Shown: piece by piece, positions 15,846 to 24,145 of the stretch
How positions within the stretch are numbered: position 1 is the stretch's first letter
Layout of the letters: the number at the start of each line of letters is the position of its first letter
NCBI GenBank assembly: GCA_900316795.1
Contig: ONEF01000018.1
Location: 1 to 33,932 of the forward strand
Length of the DNA stretch: 33,932 bases
Origin: an uncultured Bacteroidales bacterium
GTDB taxonomy: Bacteria > Bacteroidota > Bacteroidia > Bacteroidales > UBA932
Direction of reading: 5' to 3'
Translations under genes and position numbers: made by a program
Notes under the pieces: generated by a model
What the model saw: the letters and a program-made list of their open reading frames with translations, nothing else
What the model was told of the DNA's origin: nothing
The model's database searches: none

Positions 15846-18593
15846 TTAATATGAATTGTCCCAGTAACTTGCGTTCTTCTTGAACTGGAGCAGGTCTGCA
15901 AGGGAAGAAGCGTTGGCGCTTATCCTGAAGCTCCAGCTTTCCCACTTGCCGTTCGGGATCCAGGAGAAGGCTATGTTGAAACAGTGCAGGCTGAATGAGC
16001 CTGAAAGCTGTGTGGTGGTAAGTTTCATCTTGGTAAGGTCCACACCTGTGTTCAGTGATATCCTGAGGTCTTTGTAAATCTGGATCTGTGAGCTCACTCC
16101 AAGTGTCATGGTGTGGTTGTGGCGCGTAAGCAGCTGGTTGTTGGAATACTGGTAAGACTTGTAGTAAGAGTAGCTGTAGCTGAGGTTGACGCTCCAAGGC
16201 ATGTTCGGGTCGTAGTAATATACCCAGCCGCCGGGGATATATTCTCCGGTAACAGGATGGTAGTACATTCTCTGGTATGAGGAGGCAGAGGAATTGGTTC
16301 CGGCTCTTGTAGCCATTACTGGACCGTCTGGTTTGTAGTCTGCTCCCCAGTTGCTCTTTCCCTGCCCCTGGAAAGTGTAGGAGGTGGAAAGGCTGGCTCC
16401 GGTCATCCTGAACGGTTTGAAGCCGCCTGTGGTGATGAGCAGCTTGTTGTACCTTTGTCCGCGGTAATCAATGGCGTACGGGTCCAGAGTCATGTTTCCG
16501 GAAACACCCATCTTGCCGAAGATGGTGGTGGACATATTCACCGATATGTTGGAAAGCTTCATCGAGTCTGCCAGGAAATTGTAAGATCCGGCTATGTTCA
16601 GCTGGTCTATCAGTTTTATCTTTTTTATTCCTTTTCCTGTTGTGTCTCTCTGCGATTTTACCTTGGCTTCCAAGGTGTTCCCGATGCTGAAGCTCATACC
16701 GGCGCTGCTTCCCGTACCCGGAGGAGAATAGAGCTGGCCTGAGTATTTGTTGTAAACCACTGAATGTGGCTTACCGTCGGAATCTACATATTCGTAAGTC
16801 CTGTATCCGTTGGCCCTCGTCCCGAGTTCAGGAGTGTAGTTGAAACTCAGGCTAGGGGTTACAATATGCCTTGCCGCCTGAAGCTTGCCGGTCTTGCTGA
16901 AGTTGAACAGACCATAGATCCTGGTGTTGAAAGACAGGTTCATTCCGTAAGTCTGTGTAACGCCAAAGGTACTGAACGGGTCGGACAATTCGGTGACGGC
17001 TTTCTTGAGCCGGGTGTCATAGTACTGTCTGGTCTCGGAAAAATACCAGTTCATCCCGTAGTTTATACCAGGGGAGGCCTGTATGTATTTAAGTACGGTG
17101 AATGTAGGAAGACCTATGGAAAATGAATGCTGCATTCCGTTTCTCATCTTCTTGAAGAAGTCCGGCTTTCCCACCTCAGAACTCTTGAAATATATCTTGT
17201 TGTCAAAATGTCCTGTATAATTGAATGTTATGTCTTCGTAAGCCTTTTTCTTACCGATCATCACCTTTCTCTTGAACGGGTTGATTCTGCTCACCGTGAA
17301 AGTAAGGTTAGGGAAAGTTACCGCATAGGAGCTGTCTCTTGAGTTCTGGCTGTGCAAAGCATTCACAGACAAGGAGAACGGGGTGCCTGCCCAGGTCTTG
17401 CCATAGGAGATGGAAGATGAAATCTGGTTTGTAAGAGCCTGGTTTATGGTAGTTGAGTTGTAGCGGCTGTTGGAAGGTGACGAGAAATTCACGGAAGCTC
17501 TGAAAGTGGTTCCCGGTCTTGACTTGGCGTCTTGGTTATGGCTCCAGTTCAGAGAGAAATTTGTGCCTTTTGAATAGTCAGGCTGGTTCTTTTCTCCTGT
17601 AATATCTACCGAATAAACTCCGGAAAGGTTACCAGTATATTTGTACCTCTTGGTGTATCTCGTGTTTATGTTTGTAGCCCAAGAGCCTTTGGTGTAAAGA
17701 TCCACAGTGGCAGCTATATCAGCGTGTTCACCGAGCACAAAGTAATAGCCCAATCCCTTGAGGTAGAATCCCCTGGCGGTTTCTTCGCCATAGGTAGGGA
17801 AGAGCACTCCGCCACTTCTGCTGCTTATCTTCGGCACGAACCCGAAAGGAAGTGCAAACGGAGTAGGCACTCCCTCGATGACAGTATAGGCCGGTCCGAA
17901 AACAGTTTTCTTGACAGGACCTTCGTTTATCACCTTGGCGGTGGTCATCTGCAGGTAGAAGTGAGGTTCTTCAGCGTCGCAGGTAGTATAGATACCCTTC
18001 GCGATGTTGATGGAGTTGTCTTCCATCTTCTTGATGTACTTGCCCCTGACGTTGCCTTCGCCCTCTTGTGTCATCATGTTCTTGATCTTGGCCTTTTTTG
18101 TGTCAAAGTTATAGTACACGCTTTCCATCGTGTAGGTGTTCTTGCCCTCCTTAAGTTCAGGAAGCCCTTTTATGACGCCGGTTGAATCAGGAAGTCCTTT
18201 GGCAAAAACGGTCTTGGTCTGAACGTTGTATGCGATATAATCAGCTTTGATGGTGATGTCTTCATAAGTGACCGTCACGTCTCCATAGTAATAAAGCATC
18301 CTCTTTCCATCTGTGAGTATCTCAACGCTGGAATCTCTTCCGGTCGAGAACACAGGCTGCTTGAGGGTGGAAATCTGTGAGGAGTCCACTGTAAAAAGGG
18401 AATCTTTCTTGATGGTATCCCTGATGAGGGAATCTTTGCCATTTAAAGTGTCCAAAGTATCGCGCAGACCCGGATTCAGGGCTCGTCTGTAATAGAAACT
18501 GCTTCTCTTTGGCGTAAAGCTCATCATGGAGCACAACAACAGGATGCCCAAAGCGGCAAGAAGTGTTTTTGATATAATTCTTAGGGCAGACAT
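15846..18593 (-). CDS. lptD: LptD-like LPS assembly outer-membrane protein
   Basis: Likely the outer-membrane barrel that inserts lipopolysaccharide at the cell surface. A signal peptide covers residues 1-27. The N-terminal OstA/LptA-like jelly-roll is at about 85-250 (MLYYYGDVTVTYEDITIKADYIAYN, repeated strand pattern with TYTMESVYYNFDTKKAKIKN). Then comes the LptD signature region PFALPFGFVPK and a large barrel with many alternating aromatic/polar strands, ending near SYWDNSY. The length of 915 residues is usual for the Bacteroidetes branch, longer than the E. coli protein. The gene is divergent from the amidase. The gene name is by family likeness; identity to E. coli LptD is low by eye, so partners LptE and LptA are not implied. 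Confidence 0.88.
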   Translation of the reverse strand: MSALRIISKTLLAALGILLLCSMMSFTPKRSSFYYRRALNPGLRDTLDTLNGKDSLIRDTIKKDSLFTVDSSQISTLKQPVFSTGRDSSVEILTDGKRMLYYYGDVTVTYEDITIKADYIAYNVQTKTVFAKGLPDSTGVIKGLPELKEGKNTYTMESVYYNFDTKKAKIKNMMTQEGEGNVRGKYIKKMEDNSINIAKGIYTTCDAEEPHFYLQMTTAKVINEGPVKKTVFGPAYTVIEGVPTPFALPFGFVPKISSRSGGVLFPTYGEETARGFYLKGLGYYFVLGEHADIAATVDLYTKGSWATNINTRYTKRYKYTGNLSGVYSVDITGEKNQPDYSKGTNFSLNWSHNQDAKSRPGTTFRASVNFSSPSNSRYNSTTINQALTNQISSSISYGKTWAGTPFSLSVNALHSQNSRDSSYAVTFPNLTFTVSRINPFKRKVMIGKKKAYEDITFNYTGHFDNKIYFKSSEVGKPDFFKKMRNGMQHSFSIGLPTFTVLKYIQASPGINYGMNWYFSETRQYYDTRLKKAVTELSDPFSTFGVTQTYGMNLSFNTRIYGLFNFSKTGKLQAARHIVTPSLSFNYTPELGTRANGYRTYEYVDSDGKPHSVVYNKYSGQLYSPPGTGSSAGMSFSIGNTLEAKVKSQRDTTGKGIKKIKLIDQLNIAGSYNFLADSMKLSNISVNMSTTIFGKMGVSGNMTLDPYAIDYRGQRYNKLLITTGGFKPFRMTGASLSTSYTFQGQGKSNWGADYKPDGPVMATRAGTNSSASSYQRMYYHPVTGEYIPGGWVYYYDPNMPWSVNLSYSYSYYKSYQYSNNQLLTRHNHTMTLGVSSQIQIYKDLRISLNTGVDLTKMKLTTTQLSGSFSLHCFNIAFSWIPNGKWESWSFRISANASSLADLLQFKKNASYWDNSY

Positions 18594-18626
18594 CCTATAT
18601 TATGCTTTACTTTCCAGTTTTATTTG

Positions 18627-18634
18627 TAAATTTG
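18627..18634 (+). promoter_or_regulatory. Candidate -7 element for the amidase gene
   Basis: TAAATTTG at 18627-18634 matches TAnnTTTG. Transcription would start near 18638, giving a leader of about 46 bases. No good -33 is visible. It is the left half of an inverted repeat with the minus-strand element at 18646-18653. Confidence 0.45.
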
Positions 18635-18645
18635 TCAGCAAAGGG

Positions 18646-18653
18646 CAAATTTA
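18646..18653 (-). promoter_or_regulatory. Candidate -7 element for lptD-rpe
   Basis: On the minus strand this reads TAAATTTG, an exact -7 match. Transcription would start near 18642, 49 bases before the lptD ATG. No clear -33. The start would be within a few bases of the opposing start at about 18638. Confidence 0.45.
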
Positions 18654-18683
18654 ACAATAATTTGATTAAAAACTAAAAAGACG

Positions 18684-19925
18684 TTGTCCAGAAATTGTTT
18701 GCACCGGGTTGTGACTTTTGCGGTGGCCTTGGCTTTGTTGCTGCCGTCTGCCGCCGTTTCTTATGGCCAGGATGCCATCCAGAGTGTCAAGTGCGTGGTT
18801 CTGGATCCCGGGCATGGCGGGCATGACCACGGTTGCATGAGCAAAGACCGCAAGTGGAGCGAGAAGAACATCGTTCTCAGCGTGGCTTTGAAGCTGGGCA
18901 AGATCATAGAAGAGGAGCATCCGGACGTAAAAGTCATTTATACCCGCAAGAAAGATGTATTCATCCCTCTGGCTGAAAGAGCAGACATAGCCAACCGCAA
19001 CAAGGCTGACCTGTTCATCTCCATCCATGTCAACGCCAATCCTTCAATATCTCCCAACGGGTGCGAAACATACACGATGGGAGCCCATGTGAGTGACCGT
19101 AACTTTGAGGTTTCCAAAAGGGAGAATGCCGTTATCAAGATGGAGGATGACTATACTTCCAGGTATGAAGGCTTCAACCCGGATTCCCCGGAGTCATACA
19201 TAATCTTTTCGCTCCTCCAAAACGCTTATTCAGAGCAGAGTATCAAAATGGCATCCTTTATTCAGGAAGAATACAGGAAGGGGCCGGTTCTGCACAACCG
19301 GGGAGTGAAGCAGGCCGGATTCCTCGTTCTTTGGAGGACAACTATGCCTTCAGTGCTTACGGAAATAGGCTTTTTGACAAATGCTCAGGACAAAGCCAGG
19401 ATAACTACCCAGGACGGGCAGCAGATGATAGCCCGCAGGCTGGCAGACGCTTTTTCCAGATATTGCGAGGATTTCTCTCAAAACAACACTTCCCTGCCAA
19501 AGGAGAAAGAGGATATCCAGGACCAGGAAACGGGCAAGCCTGAGCAGGAAACGGGCAAATCTGTACAGGACAAGAATCAGTCTGAGCAGGAAAATGGCAG
19601 ACCAGAGACAGAACAATCATCTGATTATGAAGCCAAAGCAGGGCAGACATTCGAGAAAGAGCCAACGCCGGACAAGTCAAGCAATGTTTCGGAATCAACT
19701 TTCGCCATCCAGATTATGGCTTCCAAGAAGAAACTTGCATCCAACTCAGGCGAGTTCAAAGGCTTGTCACCCGTCAAAAGATATTACGACAGGGGATTTT
19801 ACAAGTATTGCTACGGGAACTTTTCCACAAGGCAGGGAGCTGTCTCAAAACTGGGCGGTGTCAAGAAAAAATTCAGGGATGCCTTTGTGGTCGAGATAAA
19901 AAATGGTAAAATTGCAGGCAGATAG
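18684..19925 (+). CDS. N-acetylmuramoyl-L-alanine amidase with SPOR domain
   Basis: A cell-wall hydrolase (amidase_3 type) that cuts the bond between muramic acid and the stem peptide, acting in cell separation. Signal peptide at residues 1-28; catalytic domain about 33-255 with zinc ligands in VVLDPGHGGHDHG, the glutamate in SEKNIVLS, ISIHVNAN, and VLTEIGFLTN. A glutamine/glutamate-rich linker follows (about 265-330) with an imperfect 21-base repeat (QETGKPEQETGKSVQ). The C-terminal SPOR domain (about 340-410: FAIQIMASKKKL, YKYCYGNFSTRQGA) targets septal peptidoglycan. There is no ATG between the in-frame stop at 18663 and the signal peptide, so the start is a non-ATG codon; TTG 18684 is the best choice. 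The MCE gene follows 11 bases later. Confidence 0.92.
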   Translation: MSRNCLHRVVTFAVALALLLPSAAVSYGQDAIQSVKCVVLDPGHGGHDHGCMSKDRKWSEKNIVLSVALKLGKIIEEEHPDVKVIYTRKKDVFIPLAERADIANRNKADLFISIHVNANPSISPNGCETYTMGAHVSDRNFEVSKRENAVIKMEDDYTSRYEGFNPDSPESYIIFSLLQNAYSEQSIKMASFIQEEYRKGPVLHNRGVKQAGFLVLWRTTMPSVLTEIGFLTNAQDKARITTQDGQQMIARRLADAFSRYCEDFSQNNTSLPKEKEDIQDQETGKPEQETGKSVQDKNQSEQENGRPETEQSSDYEAKAGQTFEKEPTPDKSSNVSESTFAIQIMASKKKLASNSGEFKGLSPVKRYYDRGFYKYCYGNFSTRQGAVSKLGGVKKKFRDAFVVEIKNGKIAGR

Positions 19926-19936
19926 GAGAATTTGCT

Positions 19937-20848
19937 ATGAAGATTTCAAACAGCCAGAAAATAGGTCTATTTGTAATAATCATCTTGGTCGGACTGTTCT
20001 TTGCCCTTAATTTCCTTAAAGGGCATGACCTTTTCAAGAAGAGCAACAGATACTACACTTATCTGCCGAGCGTGGAAGGAATGGTTGCTACCTCTCCTAT
20101 TTACATACGAGGTCTTAAAGTAGGTTCCATTGAGAAGATAAAACTGGATCCGGTAAAGGACAGCTTCTTTCTGGCCTTTACCATCAACCGCGATTATCTG
20201 ATTCCGATAGATTCAAGGGCGGAGGTTTACAGTTCAGACCTGCTTGGCGGTAAGGCTCTCCGGATTGCTTTGGGTGAGAGCCCTCTGGAAGCCAAGGACG
20301 GAGATACCCTCAAAGGCGAGAATGTTCCTGACATGATATCAGTGCTTTACGGTTATGTCGGCCCGCTTAAGGCCAGGCTTGGAGAAGTTATGGACAATCT
20401 GAACACCACACTGATGTCCATCAACCAGACACTGGATTCTGCCGCCAGGGAGGACCTGCATGCTTCCCTCAGGGGTCTGAAGGCTTCCTTGGCCAATGTC
20501 CAGAAGCTGTCCGCTTCCTTGAACGGCATGGCACCGGACCTGTCAGCATCGCTGAAGAACATAAACACCCTTTCCGGGGAGTTGTCAGATCCTCAGGGGG
20601 AACTCAACTCAGCAATCACCAGCATCCGCAAGACTGCAGACAATCTTTCCACAGTCAAGCTGGCGGAAGCTGTGGACAACTTGAATTCACTCATAAGCAA
20701 GATACAATCACCTAATTCAACCACAGGACGTTTGATTTATTCAGACGATTTGCATAACTCGATAGACAGCTTGGTCAACGAGGTTGACGGCCTTGTCAAA
20801 AAGATAAAAAGCAACCCAAGAAAGTATGTTAAAGTAAGTGTGTTTTGA
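19937..20848 (+). CDS. MCE/MlaD-family protein
   Basis: A 303-residue single-pass inner-membrane protein: one membrane segment at about residues 8-26, then the MCE (MlaD) domain at about 38-115 (YYTYLPSVEGMVATSPIYIRG, VKVGSIEKI pattern), then a long helical/coiled region rich in Ser, Asn, Leu repeats. MlaD proteins form hexamers that move phospholipids between membranes with an ABC complex (MlaEF); no such partner genes are here, so they must lie elsewhere. The pairing with a cell-wall amidase is common in Bacteroidetes. It shares a transcript with the amidase (11-base gap). Confidence 0.9.
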   Translation: MKISNSQKIGLFVIIILVGLFFALNFLKGHDLFKKSNRYYTYLPSVEGMVATSPIYIRGLKVGSIEKIKLDPVKDSFFLAFTINRDYLIPIDSRAEVYSSDLLGGKALRIALGESPLEAKDGDTLKGENVPDMISVLYGYVGPLKARLGEVMDNLNTTLMSINQTLDSAAREDLHASLRGLKASLANVQKLSASLNGMAPDLSASLKNINTLSGELSDPQGELNSAITSIRKTADNLSTVKLAEAVDNLNSLISKIQSPNSTTGRLIYSDDLHNSIDSLVNEVDGLVKKIKSNPRKYVKVSVF

Positions 20849-20918
20849 TTAGTGCGTTATGAGGATTGGTTTTGTAATTTGCTGAAATACAGTGTAATAA
20901 AAAGTACAATATTTTTTC

Positions 20919-20946
20919 TTGCTGATTTATAAGTATCTTATATTTG
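20919..20946 (+). promoter_or_regulatory. Promoter upstream of dnaA
   Basis: TATATTTG at 20939-20946 is an exact -7 match. TTG at 20919-20921 is 17 bases upstream, slightly short for -33. Transcription would start near 20950, leaving a leader of about 100 bases before dnaA. The 202-base gap is very A+T-rich; I found no DnaA box of the form TTATCCACA in it. Confidence 0.55.
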
Positions 20947-21006
20947 TTTTAAGAAAAACAATAGTCAGCGATATTTTTTTTTAACTTTTTATTTACCACC
21001 TTTGTT

Positions 21007-21031
21007 ATGCCAAACCAAGGCATTTTTTTTT
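21007..21031 (+). terminator. Hairpin plus T-run in the dnaA leader
   Basis: ATGCC at 21007-21011 and GGCAT at 21019-21023 form a 5-bp stem with a 7-base loop, followed by nine T residues (21023-21031). This terminator-like structure lies between the predicted promoter and the dnaA start, 20 bases before ATG 21051. The stem is short, so function is uncertain. Confidence 0.4.
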
Positions 21032-21050
21032 CTACAGCAATTAGATTTTA

Positions 21051-22469
21051 ATGGTCGCGAATAATCATATAGAAGTTTGGGAACGTTGTCTCCAGATAAT
21101 CAAGAGCAATGTGCCGGATGCCGTTTTCCAGAAATGGTTCGTACCGGTGAAGCCTGTCTCTTTGGAAGGCTCCACGCTTACTATAGAAGTTCCGTCTGAC
21201 GCCCACATGGTCAAGCTTGAGGAAGAACCTCTGATTGACATTATGGCCAAGACTCTCAAGAGGGTGATCGGGGACAGCGTGAGGCTTGTTTATACCATCA
21301 GGTTCCCCAAAACAACAATTTCCTACAATCACCAGACAAACTTCCAGGCCACCAACAAGTCCATACCTATTCCACTGAATCCTCGGGACAAGGATGTCAT
21401 CAATCCTTTTGTGATTCCTGGTATCCAGAAACTCAAGATAAATCCGAATCTTAACCCTAAGTATTCCTTTGACAATTTCGTCGAGGGTACCTGCAACCGC
21501 CTTGCGCGTACGGCAGGCCTTCAGGTGGCTGAGAATCCCGGGCACAACCCTTTCTGCCCGTTGTTCATATACGGAGGCTCCGGTCTGGGAAAGACTCATC
21601 TTTCACAGGCTATAGGCTTGAAAGTGAATCAGTTGCATCCGGACAAGATAGTCCTTTATGTAAGCGCCAACGCTTTCCAGACCCAGTACATGAATGCAGC
21701 CTCAGGCAACAAGATAATTGACTTCATGCATTTCTATGAGCAGATAGATGTCCTTATCATAGATGATGTCCAGGAGTTTGTGTCAAAGCCGGGTACCCAG
21801 AGTGCTTTTTTCCATATCTTCAACCATCTCCAGCAGGCAGGGAACCAGATTATCCTGACTTCGGACGTGCCTCCGGGAAACCTTCAGGGTATGGAAAACA
21901 GGCTGGTTCAGCGGTTCCGTTGGGGCCTTTCCGCAGAATTGCTTCCGCCTAACTACGAGACCAGAGTGAAGATTCTCAAGGCAAAGAGCGCTAATGAAGG
22001 AATAGTCCTCTCTGATGAGGTTGTAGATTATCTTGCCACAAAGATTACAGGAAGTGTCAGGGAACTTGAAGGTACCGTGCTTACTCTTCTAGCTCACTCT
22101 ACCTTCAACCGTGAAGACATAACTCTTGAACTGGCCAAGAAGGTGACCAAGCAGATAGTTAACATAGATTCTTCAGAGCTTTCTCTCGAGAGGATCCGCA
22201 CCGCTGTTTGTGACTATTTCAAAATTACCCCTGAGCTGATTGTCTCAAAGACACGCAAGAGAGAAATAGTCCAGGCCCGCCAGATCACCATGTATCTTGT
22301 GCGTAACCTCACCAAAGCATCTTTGGCTTCTATCGGCAGCCAGATGGGAGGGAAGGATCATGCAACTGTCCTTCATGCTTGCAGCACCGTTTCAGACCTG
22401 ATAGACACGGACCGCAACATACGCAAGTATGTTTCTGACCTGGAGCGCCAGCTCAAGCCAGGCAAATAG
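21051..22469 (+). CDS. dnaA: Chromosomal replication initiator protein DnaA
   Basis: Starts chromosome replication by binding DnaA boxes at oriC and opening DNA. Domain I is at residues about 1-85 (VWERCLQIIKSNVPDAVFQKW), then a short linker, the AAA+ domain with Walker A GGSGLGKT at 175-182 and Walker B VLIIDDVQ near 234-241, the sensor stretch NRLVQRFRWG, and domain IV helix-turn-helix with the signature GGKDHATVLHACSTV near the C-terminus. The length of 472 is normal. ATG 21051 gives the usual domain I start. pepD follows 46 bases after. The neighbours dnaN and rpmH are not here, as often in Bacteroidetes. Confidence 0.98.
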   Translation: MVANNHIEVWERCLQIIKSNVPDAVFQKWFVPVKPVSLEGSTLTIEVPSDAHMVKLEEEPLIDIMAKTLKRVIGDSVRLVYTIRFPKTTISYNHQTNFQATNKSIPIPLNPRDKDVINPFVIPGIQKLKINPNLNPKYSFDNFVEGTCNRLARTAGLQVAENPGHNPFCPLFIYGGSGLGKTHLSQAIGLKVNQLHPDKIVLYVSANAFQTQYMNAASGNKIIDFMHFYEQIDVLIIDDVQEFVSKPGTQSAFFHIFNHLQQAGNQIILTSDVPPGNLQGMENRLVQRFRWGLSAELLPPNYETRVKILKAKSANEGIVLSDEVVDYLATKITGSVRELEGTVLTLLAHSTFNREDITLELAKKVTKQIVNIDSSELSLERIRTAVCDYFKITPELIVSKTRKREIVQARQITMYLVRNLTKASLASIGSQMGGKDHATVLHACSTVSDLIDTDRNIRKYVSDLERQLKPGK

Positions 22470-22515
22470 TCCCCCCGGGCAGACAGTTTTATAAACTTCT
22501 TAAAAATATATAGTT

Positions 22516-23952
22516 ATGGACAGCAAGAAAGTTCTTGAAATCTTCAAGGAAATCACTACTGTACCCCGTGAAAGCGGTCACGAGGAAAAGATAATCAAAT
22601 GGCTCATGGACTTTGCCAAGAAGCACAACCTGAAGGCAAAGAAAGACAAGGTCGGAAATGTCCTCATTACCAAGGAAGCAGACAAGGGCTTTGAGAAAGT
22701 TCCTGCCATCATCATGCAGAGCCACTCTGATATGGTTTGCGAGAAGAACTCCGGGGTAAAACACGATTTTTCCAAAGATCCTATAAAGTATTGTGAAGAA
22801 GACGGGTGGCTGATAGCCAAGGAAACGACTCTGGGAGCTGACTGCGGAATAGGAATGGCTGCTCAGCTTGCGGCGTTGACAGACCCGAAGATGAAAACCG
22901 GAAAGCTCGAGGCCCTTTTCACGATTTCCGAGGAGACCGGTCTGGACGGAGCTGAGGCTCTTCAGCCGGGATTCTGCACAGGCAAGATACTCCTTAACCT
23001 TGATTCAGAGGATGAAGGAGAGCTTTGCATAGGTTGCAACGGCGGTATTGACACAACAGCTGTCTTTACATACAAGGCAGTTCCTCAGACCAAGGAATAT
23101 CTTAAGTACAAGGTCAGAGTCTTCGGCAGCCAGGGCGGACATAGCGGAGACGATATAAACAAGAACAGGGTCAACGCCAACCAGCAGCTTGTCAGGTTCC
23201 TCTACAAGGTTCTGGACAAGCATCGCATAGAGCTTTACGAGATTGACGGCGGAAACAAGCGTAACGCCATACCTAGAGACGCGCACGCGATATTCGGTTT
23301 CCCTAAGAGCGCCAAGGCATCTGTAACCAGAATTTTCAACCAGGTGCGCGATGAGGTCAAGGCTGAATTCGCTATTCCGGACCCGGGTGTGGAGATGGAA
23401 CTTGTTCCTGTAGAGTGCAAGCTCAAAGCTATCGACGAGAACACTGCCGCCTCTTTGATCTATGCCGGAGTGGCTTGTCCTCACGGATCTTACAAGATCA
23501 GCGATACTATCAAGGGCCTGATTGAGATATCCACCAACTTTGCTTCAATAAAGATGAAGCCGGGCAACAAGATTGTCATAGGTTCCAGCCAGAGAAGCGC
23601 GGTTGTCAGCGAGAGAAGGTGGATGGCGCAGCAGATGGAAGCTTGCTGGGCTTTGGCAGGAGCCAAGGTAACTCACGAAGGGGAATATCCTGGATGGATA
23701 CCTAAACTTGAGTCACCGATACTTGAACATTGCAAGAAGACCTACAAGAAGCTCTTCAAGACTGATGCCAAGGTTATTGTAACCCCTGCCGGTCTTGAAT
23801 GTGGGCTTTTCAGCCAGAAGTTCCCGGACTGGGACATGATATCCTTCGGTCCTACATTGAAGGGAGTCCATGCACCTGGTGAAAAGCTTGATCTGGCATC
23901 TTTGGACAAGTTTGTAAACTTCCTTGGAGAGGTCCTGGTAACAGTCAGGTAA
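22516..23952 (+). CDS. pepD: Aminoacyl-histidine dipeptidase (M20C family)
   Basis: A zinc peptidase that splits Xaa-His and other dipeptides in the cytoplasm. 478 residues with the M20C layout: metal ligand histidine in MQSHSDMVCEK, then LGADCGIGMA with the bridging aspartate, the catalytic glutamate pair in TISEETGLDGAEAL, and the aspartate in LNLDSEDEGEL. The dimerisation domain (about 205-380) includes GGHSGDDINKNRVNANQ. The last ligand histidine is in GVHAPGEKLDL near the end. A strong terminator follows (23984-24020). No TAnnTTTG element is seen in the 46 bases before it, so it may be read from the dnaA promoter. Confidence 0.95.
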   Translation: MDSKKVLEIFKEITTVPRESGHEEKIIKWLMDFAKKHNLKAKKDKVGNVLITKEADKGFEKVPAIIMQSHSDMVCEKNSGVKHDFSKDPIKYCEEDGWLIAKETTLGADCGIGMAAQLAALTDPKMKTGKLEALFTISEETGLDGAEALQPGFCTGKILLNLDSEDEGELCIGCNGGIDTTAVFTYKAVPQTKEYLKYKVRVFGSQGGHSGDDINKNRVNANQQLVRFLYKVLDKHRIELYEIDGGNKRNAIPRDAHAIFGFPKSAKASVTRIFNQVRDEVKAEFAIPDPGVEMELVPVECKLKAIDENTAASLIYAGVACPHGSYKISDTIKGLIEISTNFASIKMKPGNKIVIGSSQRSAVVSERRWMAQQMEACWALAGAKVTHEGEYPGWIPKLESPILEHCKKTYKKLFKTDAKVIVTPAGLECGLFSQKFPDWDMISFGPTLKGVHAPGEKLDLASLDKFVNFLGEVLVTVR

Positions 23953-23983
23953 CCTGCACTGCACCAGTGGTGAATATTGGTTT

Positions 23984-24020
23984 AGGAAGGTGGCCGCTCA
24001 GCTTGGCCACTTTCTTTTTT
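23984..24020 (+). terminator. Intrinsic terminator after pepD
   Basis: Arms 23984-23995 (AGGAAGGTGGCC) and 24005-24016 (GGCCACTTTCTT) pair over 12 bp with two G-T wobbles around a 9-base loop, followed by a T-run to about 24022. Clear rho-independent form, 31 bases after the pepD stop. Confidence 0.85.
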
Positions 24021-24047
24021 TTCAGCGGTGGTTTCTACTCCAAGGTA

Positions 24048-24077
24048 TTGTTTTATAAACAAATAATGTTATATTTG
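24048..24077 (+). promoter_or_regulatory. Promoter of rho
   Basis: TTG at 24048-24050 and TATATTTG at 24070-24077 are separated by 19 bases, a full Bacteroidetes-type -33/-7 promoter. Transcription would start near 24081, with a 65-base leader before the ATG at 24146. Confidence 0.75.
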
Positions 24078-24145
24078 CATGATTTTAATGGGAATCTCCC
24101 TATCAAAGTCTGAAAGATCCGTTATCTGAATTTCACTTTTATTTT

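Noticed and set aside
19520..19590. CRISPR-like repeats in the amidase linker
   Set aside because: The repeat is two copies of a 21-base unit inside a coding frame for a Gln/Glu linker, not a spacer array.
20849..21050. Possible oriC next to dnaA
   Set aside because: The gap is A+T-rich but I found no TTATCCACA-type DnaA boxes on either strand, so an origin cannot be supported.
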